A DNA stretch of 8,628 nucleotides from NCBI GenBank assembly GCA_964462325.1, contig CAYWYQ010000032.1:1-8628 (forward strand). Reading direction: 5' to 3'. The notes beneath the pieces are model-generated. The model worked only from the letters and a program-made list of their open reading frames with translations, ran no database searches and had not been told where the DNA came from. The position numbers were made by a program, and so were the translations under genes. Below, piece by piece: positions 1 through 5,937 of the stretch (position 1 is the stretch's first letter; the number at the start of each line of letters is the position of its first letter). This DNA comes from CAYFMS01 sp964462325 (GTDB taxonomy: Bacteria > Patescibacteriota > Patescibacteriia > UBA9934).

Positions 1-4
1 AGCC

Positions 5-53
5 TTGTCAAGCTCCGATGCTTGCCATCGGAGTACTCCTTGCGGGTTGACAA
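5..53. repeat. Nested inverted repeat enclosing a TTGACA box
   Basis: An outer 7-bp inverted repeat (TTGTCAA at 5-11, TTGACAA at 47-53) encloses a perfect 8-bp hairpin (CTCCGATG at 13-20, CATCGGAG at 26-33, 5-nt loop). The right outer arm contains the -35 box of the candidate RNA promoter. The left arm reads TTGACA on the minus strand and could serve as the -35 box of a divergent gene lying left of the window. No T-tract follows the hairpin, so it is not an intrinsic terminator. Confidence 0.55.
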
Positions 54-75
54 AACATAATAAAAATGGTAGAAA
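47..75 (+). promoter_or_regulatory. Sigma70-type promoter with extended -10, for the candidate RNA
   Basis: A perfect -35 box TTGACA (47-52) is followed after 17 nt by TAGAAA (70-75), a 4/6 match to TATAAT. A TG at 67-68 gives an extended -10 (TGG before the hexamer). The predicted transcription start is near 82. The weak hexamer is offset by the perfect -35, the ideal spacing and the TG. No protein-coding frame follows before polA, so this promoter would drive a non-coding transcript. Confidence 0.5.
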
Positions 76-195
76 GGTTCTGTTGATTTCGTGAGAGGGT
101 TCGCCTCCTAAAAATACTCCTTAACATTCCCTCTTCCGTCTTCCACGAGACGCCTGGTGTTTTGGTGGCGGCAGATATGCCGTGTGCAGGGGCTC

Positions 196-213
196 ATGCC
201 GGTGATGCCGGTG
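196..213 (+). repeat. Tandem 9-bp repeat inside the candidate RNA
   Basis: ATGCCGGTG occurs twice back to back (196-204 and 205-213). It forms most of the loop side of the 184-188/212-216 helix, so the two copies could pair alternatively with GGC/GCC elements nearby. Confidence 0.7.
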
Positions 214-301
214 CACTAGCTTTCTCGAATGTCCGCTGAGGGCGTGGTAGCACCCTTCGGATCATGGCAAGAAAGTCATATCGTTGGTTACGTATAACTA
301 A

Positions 302-337
302 GCATCCCCGAAGGGGCTCGAGCTCCTTCGGGGATGC
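302..337. repeat. Near-perfect 36-nt palindrome (18-bp hairpin)
   Basis: Arms 302-319 and 320-337 are complementary at 17 of 18 positions, and the remaining position is a G:U pair. The stem starts GCATCCCCGAAGG. No T-run follows directly; the terminator hairpin begins 10 nt downstream. It may be the 3'-protecting stem of the upstream RNA or an upstream half of a double terminator. Confidence 0.8.
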
Positions 338-346
338 ATCCTTCTT

Positions 347-372
347 ATCGCCCTCCTGGCGATTCTTTTTTT
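347..372 (+). terminator. Intrinsic terminator upstream of polA
   Basis: A 6-bp stem (ATCGCC at 347-352, GGCGAT at 358-363) with loop CTCCT is followed by TC and seven T residues (366-372). It ends the candidate RNA transcript 30 nt before the polA start. If it were conditional it would attenuate polA, but polA also seems to have its own -10 box downstream. Confidence 0.85.
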
Positions 373-388
373 ATTTGTCAGAAACACG

Positions 389-394
389 TAAGAT
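389..394 (+). promoter_or_regulatory. -10 box of polA, implying a leaderless mRNA
   Basis: TAAGAT (4/6 match to TATAAT) lies 8 nt before the polA ATG, which would put the transcription start at or next to the start codon. No convincing -35 box exists; the spaced position falls in the terminator T-tract. No Shine-Dalgarno is present either. The call rests on the same arrangement seen at holA, rmuC and the surface operon. Confidence 0.4.
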
Positions 395-402
395 AGACCC
401 GT

Positions 403-2916
403 ATGAAACATCCTCTATTTATTGTCCTTGACGGAAATGCTCTTTTACACCGTGCTTGGCATTCAATTCCTCCACTCACTACTTCGGACGGAACCGTTGT
501 AAATGCCGTGTATGGCTTTACAAATATCATTGAAAAAATCCTAACGGATTATAAGCCTGATTCAATGGTTGTTGCTTGGGACTTACCCGGTAAGACATTT
601 CGGCATGAAGCCTATGCTGACTATAAAGGAACGCGTAAAAAAAAGGAGCCAGAACTCTATGATCAAATACCAATTATCAAAGAAGTACTGAGTGGATATG
701 ATATCCCTTCTTTATCAAAGGAAGGATTTGAAGCAGATGACATATTGGGAACGATTGCAAAGGATTTTGGAGGAAAGGATGGACTACATGTGCTTATTGT
801 GACAGGTGATTTAGATGCTTTGCAGCTTGTGACTGATGACGTGTCGGTTCTTGCATTCATTAAGGGGCTTTCACAAACGAAGACCTATGATCCAAGAGCG
901 GTCATGGAACGCTATGCACTACGTACCGATCAATTGGTTGATTTGAAGGCTCTTATGGGTGATTCGTCCGATAATATTCCGGGATTTGCCGGTGTCGGTC
1001 AAAAAACGGCAACTTCCCTCTTGCAGGAACATGAAACTATTGAGGGAATTTATGCTGCGATCAAGGATGGACTTGTACCATCAAAATTTGCGAAAAAATT
1101 TGATGGAAAGGAAGACTTCGCAGAAGAAATGCGCCACTTGGTAACGATTGTAGATGATGTCGATTTAGGGATATTTAAACCACAAGATGCAAAAGTAGTG
1201 ATGCCTGATGCAGGAAAACTGACGCAACTTTTCCGAGAATTAGAGTTTAAAACACTTGAAATAAAGTACAAAGAGCAAATGGTAGAGCATGTGGAAGAAG
1301 TGACCAAACAGGAACAAAAAACAGGAAAGGTAGAAAGTGACATCGTTTTTGTTGTATGGAATGAAGAGGAAGTTATTATTTCTGACGGGAAAAAGAAAGA
1401 GCATATTGCGCGAAAGAGTGCGTCAAAACGACTGCATTCAAAGAAAATGATCATTGGACATGATTTGAAATCTCTCATGCATAGATTGGATTCGGCAATA
1501 ACAGCGCCGCTTTTTGACACCATGGTTATTGGCTATGTTCTCAATTCTGCATTGAGAGACTTCTCACTTGCTTCATTGTCTCGTGAATATTTGCAAAGAG
1601 AACTGGAGGAAGGTATTGATGCGCAATTATACGCGATACGAGAAATAGCAGAAATATTCGAGGATAAAATTTCGCAAGAGAAAGCGGAAAAAATTGTATA
1701 CGAAATAGAAATGCCACTTATTTCAATTTTATTTCAAATGGAAAAAGAGGGCATTGTCGTTGATAAAAAACATTTATCGGTTCTTTCATCAAAACTTGAA
1801 GGGCGTATTCATGAGCTCACAAAGCATATTCATAAGCTTGCTGGACGAGAGTTCAATATCAAGTCCCCTTCCCAACTCGCTGTTATTCTATTTGATGATC
1901 TTAATTTGCCAACAAAAAAAATCAAAAAGACAAAAACAGGATATTCAACCGCAGCATCAGAATTAGAAAAATTACGAGGAACACATGATATTATCCCCCT
2001 CATTAGTGAATATCGTGAGTTAACAAAACTGAAATCCACCTATATTGATACATTGCCAGACTTGATTGATGAAGACGGACGCGTTCATACAAGTTACAAT
2101 CAAACCGTTGCGGCAACAGGCCGACTGTCTTCTTCAGATCCGAATTTACAAAATATTCCTATTCGTACGGCATTAGGAAATGAGATTCGTAAAGCTTTTA
2201 TCGCTCCTCCTGGGAAGACACTTCTTGCGGCAGACTATTCTCAATTTGAATTACGCCTGGCGGCATATATTTCTAAGGACAAGGAATTGATGGATGCGTT
2301 TAATAGTTCTACAGATGTTCACACAAGGACCGCTGCGCGTATTTTGAATAAGGAGATGGATGAAGTATCGAAAAGTGACAGAAGGCTCGCTAAAGCGGTA
2401 AATTTTGGAATTTTATATGGTATGGGATCGCGAAGTCTTGCACGGTCAGTTGGTATTCGGGCCACCGAGGCAAAATCCTTTATCGAACGATATTTTGAAA
2501 TCCATCCAGGACTAAAGAGTTATATGGAAGAAATGAAGCTTCGTGCTCACAAAAATGAGTATGTAGAAACACTTTTTGGTAGGAGACGCTACTTGAAAGA
2601 TATTAATTCTGGAATTCAAATGCTTGTAGCAGCTGCAGAGCGTATGGCAATTAATATGCCGATTCAGGGTACGCAGGCTGATCTTGTAAAAATGGCAATG
2701 ATTCAGGTGCGAGATTGGATAGATTCTAGTGAATTTGATGTTAAAATGCTCCTACAGGTACATGATGAATTGGTATTTGAAATAGCCAATAAGGATTTAG
2801 AGCAGGTTGTCCCAGAAATAAAACGTATTATGGAAGATATTTGGCAGAATACGGTTCCGCTTATTGTTGATGCAGAAATTGGTTCAAATTGGGGAGAATT
2901 GAAAGATTGGGAATAA
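403..2916 (+). CDS. polA: DNA polymerase I with inactive proofreading domain
   Basis: This 837-aa family A DNA polymerase fills gaps and removes RNA primers in lagging-strand synthesis and excision repair. Residues 1-290 form the 5'-3' exonuclease, with acidic metal ligands D10, D60, the EADD of 110-113, TGDLD (D136, D138) and GDSSDN (D187, D190). Residues about 313-430 correspond to the 3'-5' exonuclease fold but lack its catalytic acids: no DxE is seen (FVVWNEEEV), and NLKYD is replaced by DLKSL. The polymerase domain is intact: motif A DYSQFELR (D611, E616), motif B with R660, K664, F668 and Y672, and motif C VHDE (D788). The protein is somewhat shorter than the 928-aa E. coli enzyme, as usual for proofreading-deficient forms. 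The start gives the family's N-terminus directly; no Shine-Dalgarno is visible. The stop codon abuts the terminator of the convergent small gene. Confidence 0.98.
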   Translation: MKHPLFIVLDGNALLHRAWHSIPPLTTSDGTVVNAVYGFTNIIEKILTDYKPDSMVVAWDLPGKTFRHEAYADYKGTRKKKEPELYDQIPIIKEVLSGYDIPSLSKEGFEADDILGTIAKDFGGKDGLHVLIVTGDLDALQLVTDDVSVLAFIKGLSQTKTYDPRAVMERYALRTDQLVDLKALMGDSSDNIPGFAGVGQKTATSLLQEHETIEGIYAAIKDGLVPSKFAKKFDGKEDFAEEMRHLVTIVDDVDLGIFKPQDAKVVMPDAGKLTQLFRELEFKTLEIKYKEQMVEHVEEVTKQEQKTGKVESDIVFVVWNEEEVIISDGKKKEHIARKSASKRLHSKKMIIGHDLKSLMHRLDSAITAPLFDTMVIGYVLNSALRDFSLASLSREYLQRELEEGIDAQLYAIREIAEIFEDKISQEKAEKIVYEIEMPLISILFQMEKEGIVVDKKHLSVLSSKLEGRIHELTKHIHKLAGREFNIKSPSQLAVILFDDLNLPTKKIKKTKTGYSTAASELEKLRGTHDIIPLISEYRELTKLKSTYIDTLPDLIDEDGRVHTSYNQTVAATGRLSSSDPNLQNIPIRTALGNEIRKAFIAPPGKTLLAADYSQFELRLAAYISKDKELMDAFNSSTDVHTRTAARILNKEMDEVSKSDRRLAKAVNFGILYGMGSRSLARSVGIRATEAKSFIERYFEIHPGLKSYMEEMKLRAHKNEYVETLFGRRRYLKDINSGIQMLVAAAERMAINMPIQGTQADLVKMAMIQVRDWIDSSEFDVKMLLQVHDELVFEIANKDLEQVVPEIKRIMEDIWQNTVPLIVDAEIGSNWGELKDWE

Positions 2917-2937
2917 AAAAACTACTTTTTCAAGTAG
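2914..2937 (-). terminator. Intrinsic terminator of the 79-aa gene
   Basis: Read on the minus strand, a 6-bp stem (CTACTT/AAGTAG, 2922-2937) with loop GAAA is followed by seven T residues. It begins directly after the stop codon of the small minus-strand gene. It overlaps the polA stop codon and would act little, if at all, on polA mRNA, because no T-run follows on the plus strand. Confidence 0.8.
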
Positions 2938-3177
2938 CTAGTCCTCCTGGTAGAATCGAACATCGAACCCAAAATGCATGATAGCTTCTGGATCTAAGAC
3001 ATCTACATGGATTTGCATTGCTAACAGCTTTTTTTGCGGGGGAGTTTTGTTTAGTGCCTCAAGAAGAGCATGCCTTTGGCCCTCCTTGTATTCGAATGCG
3101 GTCCCTCTCTTCTGGTCAATGTTCAGGAGTCGCAGTTTTTCTACACCGCGTGGAATTATTATGGTTGCAGAGTTCAT
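2938..3177 (-). CDS. Hypothetical 79-aa protein
   Basis: I do not recognise this protein. It looks real for three reasons. A strong Shine-Dalgarno GGAGGT (3181-3186) sits 3 nt before the ATG. An intrinsic terminator follows the stop codon immediately. The composition is that of a soluble protein, with charged and hydrophobic residues mixed throughout and no signal peptide or membrane helix. An N-terminal beta-like stretch (SATIIIPRG) is followed by a probable helix (GQRHALLEALNK, about residues 33-44), then alternating hydrophobic stretches ending FDVRFYQED. It is convergent with polA and divergent from holA, so it is transcribed alone. It is the only gene here with a canonical ribosome-binding site, which may mean strong translation or a different origin from its neighbours. 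No function can be assigned from the sequence. Confidence 0.7.
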   Translation of the reverse strand: MNSATIIIPRGVEKLRLLNIDQKRGTAFEYKEGQRHALLEALNKTPPQKKLLAMQIHVDVLDPEAIMHFGFDVRFYQED

Positions 3178-3180
3178 GAT

Positions 3181-3186
3181 ACCTCC
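3181..3186 (-). promoter_or_regulatory. Strong Shine-Dalgarno of the 79-aa gene
   Basis: GGAGGT on the minus strand, 3 nt from the ATG at 3177. The match is full but the spacing is slightly short. It fixes the start of the small gene and stands out because no other gene in the window has such a site. Confidence 0.75.
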
Positions 3187-3208
3187 GTATACTTACAGGT
3201 GGAATAAT

Positions 3209-3237
3209 AAGCTATCAATATTAGATCAAAATGTCAA
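3209..3237 (-). promoter_or_regulatory. Possible promoter of the 79-aa gene
   Basis: On the minus strand a perfect TTGACA (3237-3232) is followed after 17 nt by TAGCTT (3214-3209), a poor -10 match. A better hexamer, TATTAT (3209-3204), lies 22 nt from the -35, which is too far. The -35 is convincing; the -10 is uncertain. Confidence 0.35.
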
Positions 3238-3245
3238 TATAAGTA

Positions 3246-3254
3246 TGGTAAACT
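3246..3254 (+). promoter_or_regulatory. Extended -10 promoter of holA, implying a leaderless mRNA
   Basis: TGG followed by TAAACT (3249-3254) forms an extended -10 whose hexamer ends 9 nt before the holA ATG. The predicted transcription start is at 3261-3262, leaving at most a few nucleotides of leader and no room for a Shine-Dalgarno. No good -35 is seen, as is common for extended -10 promoters. Confidence 0.5.
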
Positions 3255-3263
3255 CGTCTATAT

Positions 3264-4223
3264 ATGATTATTTTTGTATACGGAGACAGTAATCACCTTA
3301 TTCGGCGGAAAATTCAAGAACTCAAAAAGGGATTTTCTTCAAAATTTGACCCATCGAATTTAAATTTTGATGATTTTGTCTATTCTGAATCAGAAGCTGG
3401 AACAATCTTGCAAGTATGTAGCACTCCCCCATTTTTAGGCACAAAACGTATGGTGATTGTGAGAGATTTGCTCTCTACTTCGAATGCGAAACCTTTCTCG
3501 CAGGAGTGGGTCGAGTATTTACAAAATAAGGCAGAATCAACTATTGTGGTGCTCGTAGAAAGAAAAAAGAGTGCACAGATTGAAAAACATAAAATTTTCT
3601 TAGCACTTAAAGATATTGATGCTGCATTTACGTACCCATTAGATTCAATATCTGGTATAAAACTTACAGAATGGGTCGCACATATTGTTAATGATCAAGG
3701 ACTTGTATTGTCCCCTATTCAATTACGTCAATTAATTGAACGGTCATCGCATGATATGATGACGATCCTACTCGAAATTCGTAAACTCGCTGCATTCTCA
3801 AATACGGAACATATTACGCAAGAAGAGTTTGATCATCTTCTATCACCTCAAGTTTCTGATCATATATTCGAGTTGATTGATATGATTCAGGCGGGTAATA
3901 CAAAAAAAGCACTTATCCTTTTAGAAAAACAGCGTCGATTTGGTACGGCTAACATGCAATTGCTTGCGATGCTTATTCGGCAAATACGTATTCTAAAGAA
4001 GGTGAAGCTCTATCAAGAGATACAAGGTACGCAGATGGCAAAGGATTTAGCCCTACATCCATTCGTTGTGAAAAAAGCGGTATCAGCCGCAAATAAGATG
4101 CGTATGCAGGAGTTAGATGCTATCCTTGATTCCTTATTGCGTTTTGATGCAGGAGTCAAAACGGGAATCGTTTCGGATAGGATTGCTGTTGATTGCTTGG
4201 TATCGGAATTCATTCAGGCTTGA
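3264..4223 (+). CDS. holA: DNA polymerase III delta subunit (clamp loader)
   Basis: This 319-aa protein matches the HolA/YqeN family, the delta subunit that opens the beta sliding clamp within the clamp-loader complex. The N-terminus MIIFVYGDSNHLIRRKI is typical of the family. It is followed by the conserved PFLGTKRMVIVRD (about residues 56-68), in the region that contacts the clamp, then a helical middle domain and the family's C-terminal collar segment with HPFVVKKA (around 265) and RFDAGVKTG (around 293-301). As expected for delta, there is no Walker A P-loop. The length is normal. The start follows an extended -10 box by 9 nt and has no Shine-Dalgarno. rpsT lies directly downstream, a neighbour often found next to holA in bacteria. 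The stop codon is embedded in the -35 box of the rpsT promoter. Confidence 0.95.
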   Translation: MIIFVYGDSNHLIRRKIQELKKGFSSKFDPSNLNFDDFVYSESEAGTILQVCSTPPFLGTKRMVIVRDLLSTSNAKPFSQEWVEYLQNKAESTIVVLVERKKSAQIEKHKIFLALKDIDAAFTYPLDSISGIKLTEWVAHIVNDQGLVLSPIQLRQLIERSSHDMMTILLEIRKLAAFSNTEHITQEEFDHLLSPQVSDHIFELIDMIQAGNTKKALILLEKQRRFGTANMQLLAMLIRQIRILKKVKLYQEIQGTQMAKDLALHPFVVKKAVSAANKMRMQELDAILDSLLRFDAGVKTGIVSDRIAVDCLVSEFIQA

Positions 4224-4248
4224 CAATAATGTCTAATTATCGTACGAT
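4220..4248 (+). promoter_or_regulatory. Promoter of rpsT overlapping the holA stop codon
   Basis: TTGACA (4220-4225) is followed by a 17-nt spacer and TACGAT (4243-4248), a 4/6 -10 match. The holA TGA stop codon (4221-4223) lies inside the -35 box. The predicted transcription start is near 4255, giving a leader of about 40 nt before rpsT. This is the best-matching complete -35/-10 pair of the window. Confidence 0.65.
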
Positions 4249-4294
4249 TGCGCCGTCTCAAGATAATTATACGCTCAGTAATTTTTGAATATCT

Positions 4295-4564
4295 ATGCCA
4301 AATTTGGCTAATGCAAAGAAAGCTCTACGACAAGATCGTAAAAAAGCTGCAAGAAATCAAATCATTCGTGATGAAATTCGTTCGTCAAGACGTCACTTTA
4401 GAAAAGCGCTTGAAGGAAAGAAGCTTGAAGAAGCGAAAAAAATGATTCCAACACTCGATAAAATGCTCGATAAGTCTGTTACGAAGAACATTTTGAAGAA
4501 GAATACAGCTTCAAGAATCAAGTCTCGTCTCGCAGCAGCATTAAAAAGAGCTAGTGTTAAATAA
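4295..4564 (+). CDS. rpsT: Small ribosomal subunit protein bS20
   Basis: This 89-aa, Lys/Arg-rich, all-helical protein is bS20, a primary 16S rRNA-binding protein of the 30S subunit. The N-terminus MPNLANAKKALRQDRKKAARN follows the family pattern (M-x-N-x-x-S/N-A-K-K), and the C-terminal part has the usual K-N-x-A-x-R-x-K-S-R-L-A signature (KKNTASRIKSRLA, about residues 68-80). The length is normal. It is preceded by its own promoter and a leader of about 40 nt without an evident Shine-Dalgarno, and is followed at once by a terminator. In E. coli rpsT is autoregulated at translation; nothing here proves or excludes that. Confidence 0.97.
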   Translation: MPNLANAKKALRQDRKKAARNQIIRDEIRSSRRHFRKALEGKKLEEAKKMIPTLDKMLDKSVTKNILKKNTASRIKSRLAAALKRASVK

Positions 4565-4591
4565 AAAATACCCCACAAGGGGTTATTTTTT
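4563..4591. terminator. Bidirectional intrinsic terminator between rpsT and rmuC
   Basis: A symmetric stem with a CCCC/GGGG core (4571-4574, 4579-4582) and loop ACAA is flanked by an A-run on the left and a T-run on the right. It therefore works as a terminator in both directions. The rpsT stop codon touches the left arm and the rmuC stop codon (4590-4592) lies in the right-hand T-run, so the two convergent genes share it. Confidence 0.85.
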
Positions 4592-5723
4592 ATTCGAGTA
4601 CACTCGTGGGTTTTTCAACGGAATCTATGGTGATAATATTCTCATTATTCCCTTTAGTAATACGTATGACATCTTTACTAATCTTCGTGAGTTCATTTCC
4701 ACTTGTATTGTACTGATTTACAACCGTTGAAAGGTTTTTTCCAATTTTTTCATGTACTTCTCTGTATTTGCCGAAATGCTTACCAAGCTCCCCTACTCTC
4801 TTTATAATATCCTGTGTTGATTGTTCAATCTCAAGTTTTCTAAGCCCCATCAATACCGTTTGTAAGTAGGCATAGAATGAAGTCGGTGATACAAGCATAA
4901 CCTGTTTTGCAAATGCATATTCAACAAGGTTATTGCTATTTACTCCTGAGCCAATTTCCGCGTTTAGTAGGTTATAATACACTCCTTCTGCAGGAATGAA
5001 CATAAAGGCAAAATTTGTTGTACCAGATTCGGGTCTAATATATTTTGAGGTTTCGTCTATCCGTTTTTTGACATCTGATTTAAATATTTTTTCTAATTTG
5101 TCACGACTACCCTTGTCAAACTCTTCCATCATTCTATTATAATTTTCTAATGAGAATTTTGCATCAATAGGAATCGTTTGGTCTTCTACAAAAATAACAG
5201 CATCTGCTATCAACTTTTGTCCTGTGTCTTCGTTGCTGCCTATCTCATATTGCATGCGATACAACTGTTTATTTGGAAGGACATTGCTGAGAAGTGTTTC
5301 TAGCCAATATTCACCTAAAACACCTCTTTGCTTTGGGTTCTTAAGGATATTCTGTAGTTGTCTTAATTCTGTTGAGTAGTCTAAAACCTGCTTGCTCGTT
5401 TGCTTTACTTCACTTAATTCTTTCGTAATTGATTCAATAATATCGCTAATCTTAGACCCTTGCTTCTGCATGGAAGTATGAGAATGCATCATGCCTTTTG
5501 TAAGTTGATCATGCACACGATCAATACGACTATGTACTTCCTTACGGCTTTCATTTGCGAATCCAGATGATTTCTCTATCTCCTCCCTCACCCGCTGTAA
5601 TTCATTGTTGATGTGGGGAATATTTCCGCTAGATTGTTTGAATATCAACAGTAATAGTATTAATAATGCTAATATGACGAGAATGATAAGTAAAATGATT
5701 TGCATAGGGCTTGATTGTATCAT
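4590..5723 (-). CDS. rmuC: RmuC-family DNA recombination protein
   Basis: This 377-aa RmuC-family protein is related to an E. coli protein that limits inversions at short inverted repeats and has a predicted nuclease-like core. A membrane helix (about residues 8-28) is followed by a long charged coiled-coil region (about 38-125). The conserved domain then shows GVLGEYWLETLL (134-145), ADAVIFVEDQTIPIDAKFSL (173-192, with D174 and the D187-A-K189 motif of PD-(D/E)xK folds), FMFIPAEGVYY (240-250) and a helical C-terminus. An upstream ATG at 5939 is open in frame, but that extension would be translated from the antisense of tRNA-Arg and is artefactual. The ATG at 5723 is preferred because -10-like hexamers lie 6-9 nt upstream; 5705 is the alternative. 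No Shine-Dalgarno is seen. It stands alone between a shared terminator and the tRNA. Confidence 0.95.
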   Translation of the reverse strand: MIQSSPMQIILLIILVILALLILLLLIFKQSSGNIPHINNELQRVREEIEKSSGFANESRKEVHSRIDRVHDQLTKGMMHSHTSMQKQGSKISDIIESITKELSEVKQTSKQVLDYSTELRQLQNILKNPKQRGVLGEYWLETLLSNVLPNKQLYRMQYEIGSNEDTGQKLIADAVIFVEDQTIPIDAKFSLENYNRMMEEFDKGSRDKLEKIFKSDVKKRIDETSKYIRPESGTTNFAFMFIPAEGVYYNLLNAEIGSGVNSNNLVEYAFAKQVMLVSPTSFYAYLQTVLMGLRKLEIEQSTQDIIKRVGELGKHFGKYREVHEKIGKNLSTVVNQYNTSGNELTKISKDVIRITKGNNENIITIDSVEKPTSVLE

Positions 5724-5729
5724 TATTTC

Positions 5730-5738
5730 GTTATAATA
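5730..5738 (-). promoter_or_regulatory. -10 region of rmuC, implying a leaderless mRNA
   Basis: On the minus strand, TATTAT (5738-5733) and the overlapping TATAAC (5735-5730) end 9 and 6 nt before the ATG at 5723. Either would start transcription close to the start codon. No clear -35 box is visible, and the region is AT-rich, so chance matches are possible. Confidence 0.4.
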
Positions 5739-5781
5739 TGTACTTATGTATATTCTTGATATTTTGCGACACTCTGAAAAG

Positions 5782-5797
5782 AGTTCCACGTGAAACT
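5782..5797. promoter_or_regulatory. parS-like ParB-binding site 1
   Basis: AGTTCCACGTGAAACT matches 14 of 16 positions of the parS consensus TGTTNCACGTGAAACA; only the outermost base on each side differs. The core CACGTG is complete and the site is palindromic apart from one position pair. It lies between the rmuC start and the tRNA gene. ParB-CTP clamps load at such sites to segregate the chromosome. Confidence 0.85.
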
Positions 5798-5803
5798 TGA
5801 TAG

Positions 5804-5809
5804 TATTAT
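5804..5809 (+). promoter_or_regulatory. Possible -10 box of tRNA-Arg
   Basis: TATTAT lies 24 nt before the mature 5' end of the tRNA, which would give a leader of about 18 nt. Its -35 position falls at the edge of parS site 1, so ParB binding could interfere with tRNA transcription. No consensus -35 hexamer is present. Confidence 0.3.
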
Positions 5810-5833
5810 ACGCATGGAAAGCTGATAAATTTT

Positions 5834-5910
5834 GGCTCCGTAGCTCAACTGGATAGAGCAGATCCGTCCTAAGGATAAGGTTGCAGGTTCGACTCCTGCC
5901 GGGGTCACCA
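5834..5910 (+). tRNA. tRNA-Arg (anticodon CCU)
   Basis: A complete cloverleaf of 77 nt including encoded CCA. The acceptor stem GGCTCCG/CGGGGTC has two G:U pairs. The D arm is GCTC/GAGC with a GG-containing loop. The anticodon loop GTCCTAA has T33, anticodon CCT (34-36) and A37. The T arm is GCAGG/CCTGC with loop TTCGACT, and the discriminator base is A. The anticodon stem has a G27-A43 mismatch at its outer end, and position 32 is an unusual G. It reads AGG codons. It is followed by its own terminator and flanked by two parS-like sites. Confidence 0.97.
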
Positions 5911-5937
5911 GATATAAGTCCTTGACTAAATACATGC

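Larger units (their letters stand above)
82..372 (+). ncRNA. Candidate structured non-coding RNA, family unknown
   Basis: This roughly 290-nt stretch lies between a promoter (47-75) and an intrinsic terminator (347-372) and holds no ORF of useful length. Positions 151-260 are about 63% GC by count, against about 40% in neighbouring genes, as expected for structural RNA in an AT-rich genome. Visible helices are: 87-93 with 144-150 continuing into 94-99 with 129-134; a GATA-loop hairpin 169-173/178-182; 184-188 with 212-216; 231-235/258-262 stacked on 239-242/253-256; and the 36-nt palindrome 302-337. I looked for the signature motifs of RNase P RNA, tmRNA and SRP RNA on both strands and found none. 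A long 6S-like RNA, a cis-acting leader of polA or a new family all remain possible. That an RNA is made here is fairly likely; its identity is open. Confidence 0.5.

Noticed and set aside
231..262. T-box-like sequence (GAGGGCGTGGTAGCACC)
   Set aside because: It resembles but does not match the T-box core (GGTGGNACCGCG), and the segment forms its own hairpin; no specifier stem was recognised and polA is not a typical T-box target.
82..346. RNase P RNA, tmRNA or SRP RNA
   Set aside because: The GAGGAAAGTCC/ACAGAA motifs of RNase P, the tRNA-like ends of tmRNA and the GGAAGGAAGC-type loop of SRP RNA are absent on both strands.
1050..1523. 157-aa open frame antisense to polA
   Set aside because: It lies wholly inside polA, is rich in Ser, Cys and Phe as expected for a shadow frame, and has no start signals.
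2978..3292. 104-aa plus-strand frame between polA and holA
   Set aside because: It is antisense to the better supported 79-aa gene, runs through both divergent promoters and has a Cys/Ser/Trp-rich composition.
4248..4445. 65-aa frame overlapping the rpsT start
   Set aside because: A shifted-frame shadow of rpsT; the bS20 frame is unambiguous.
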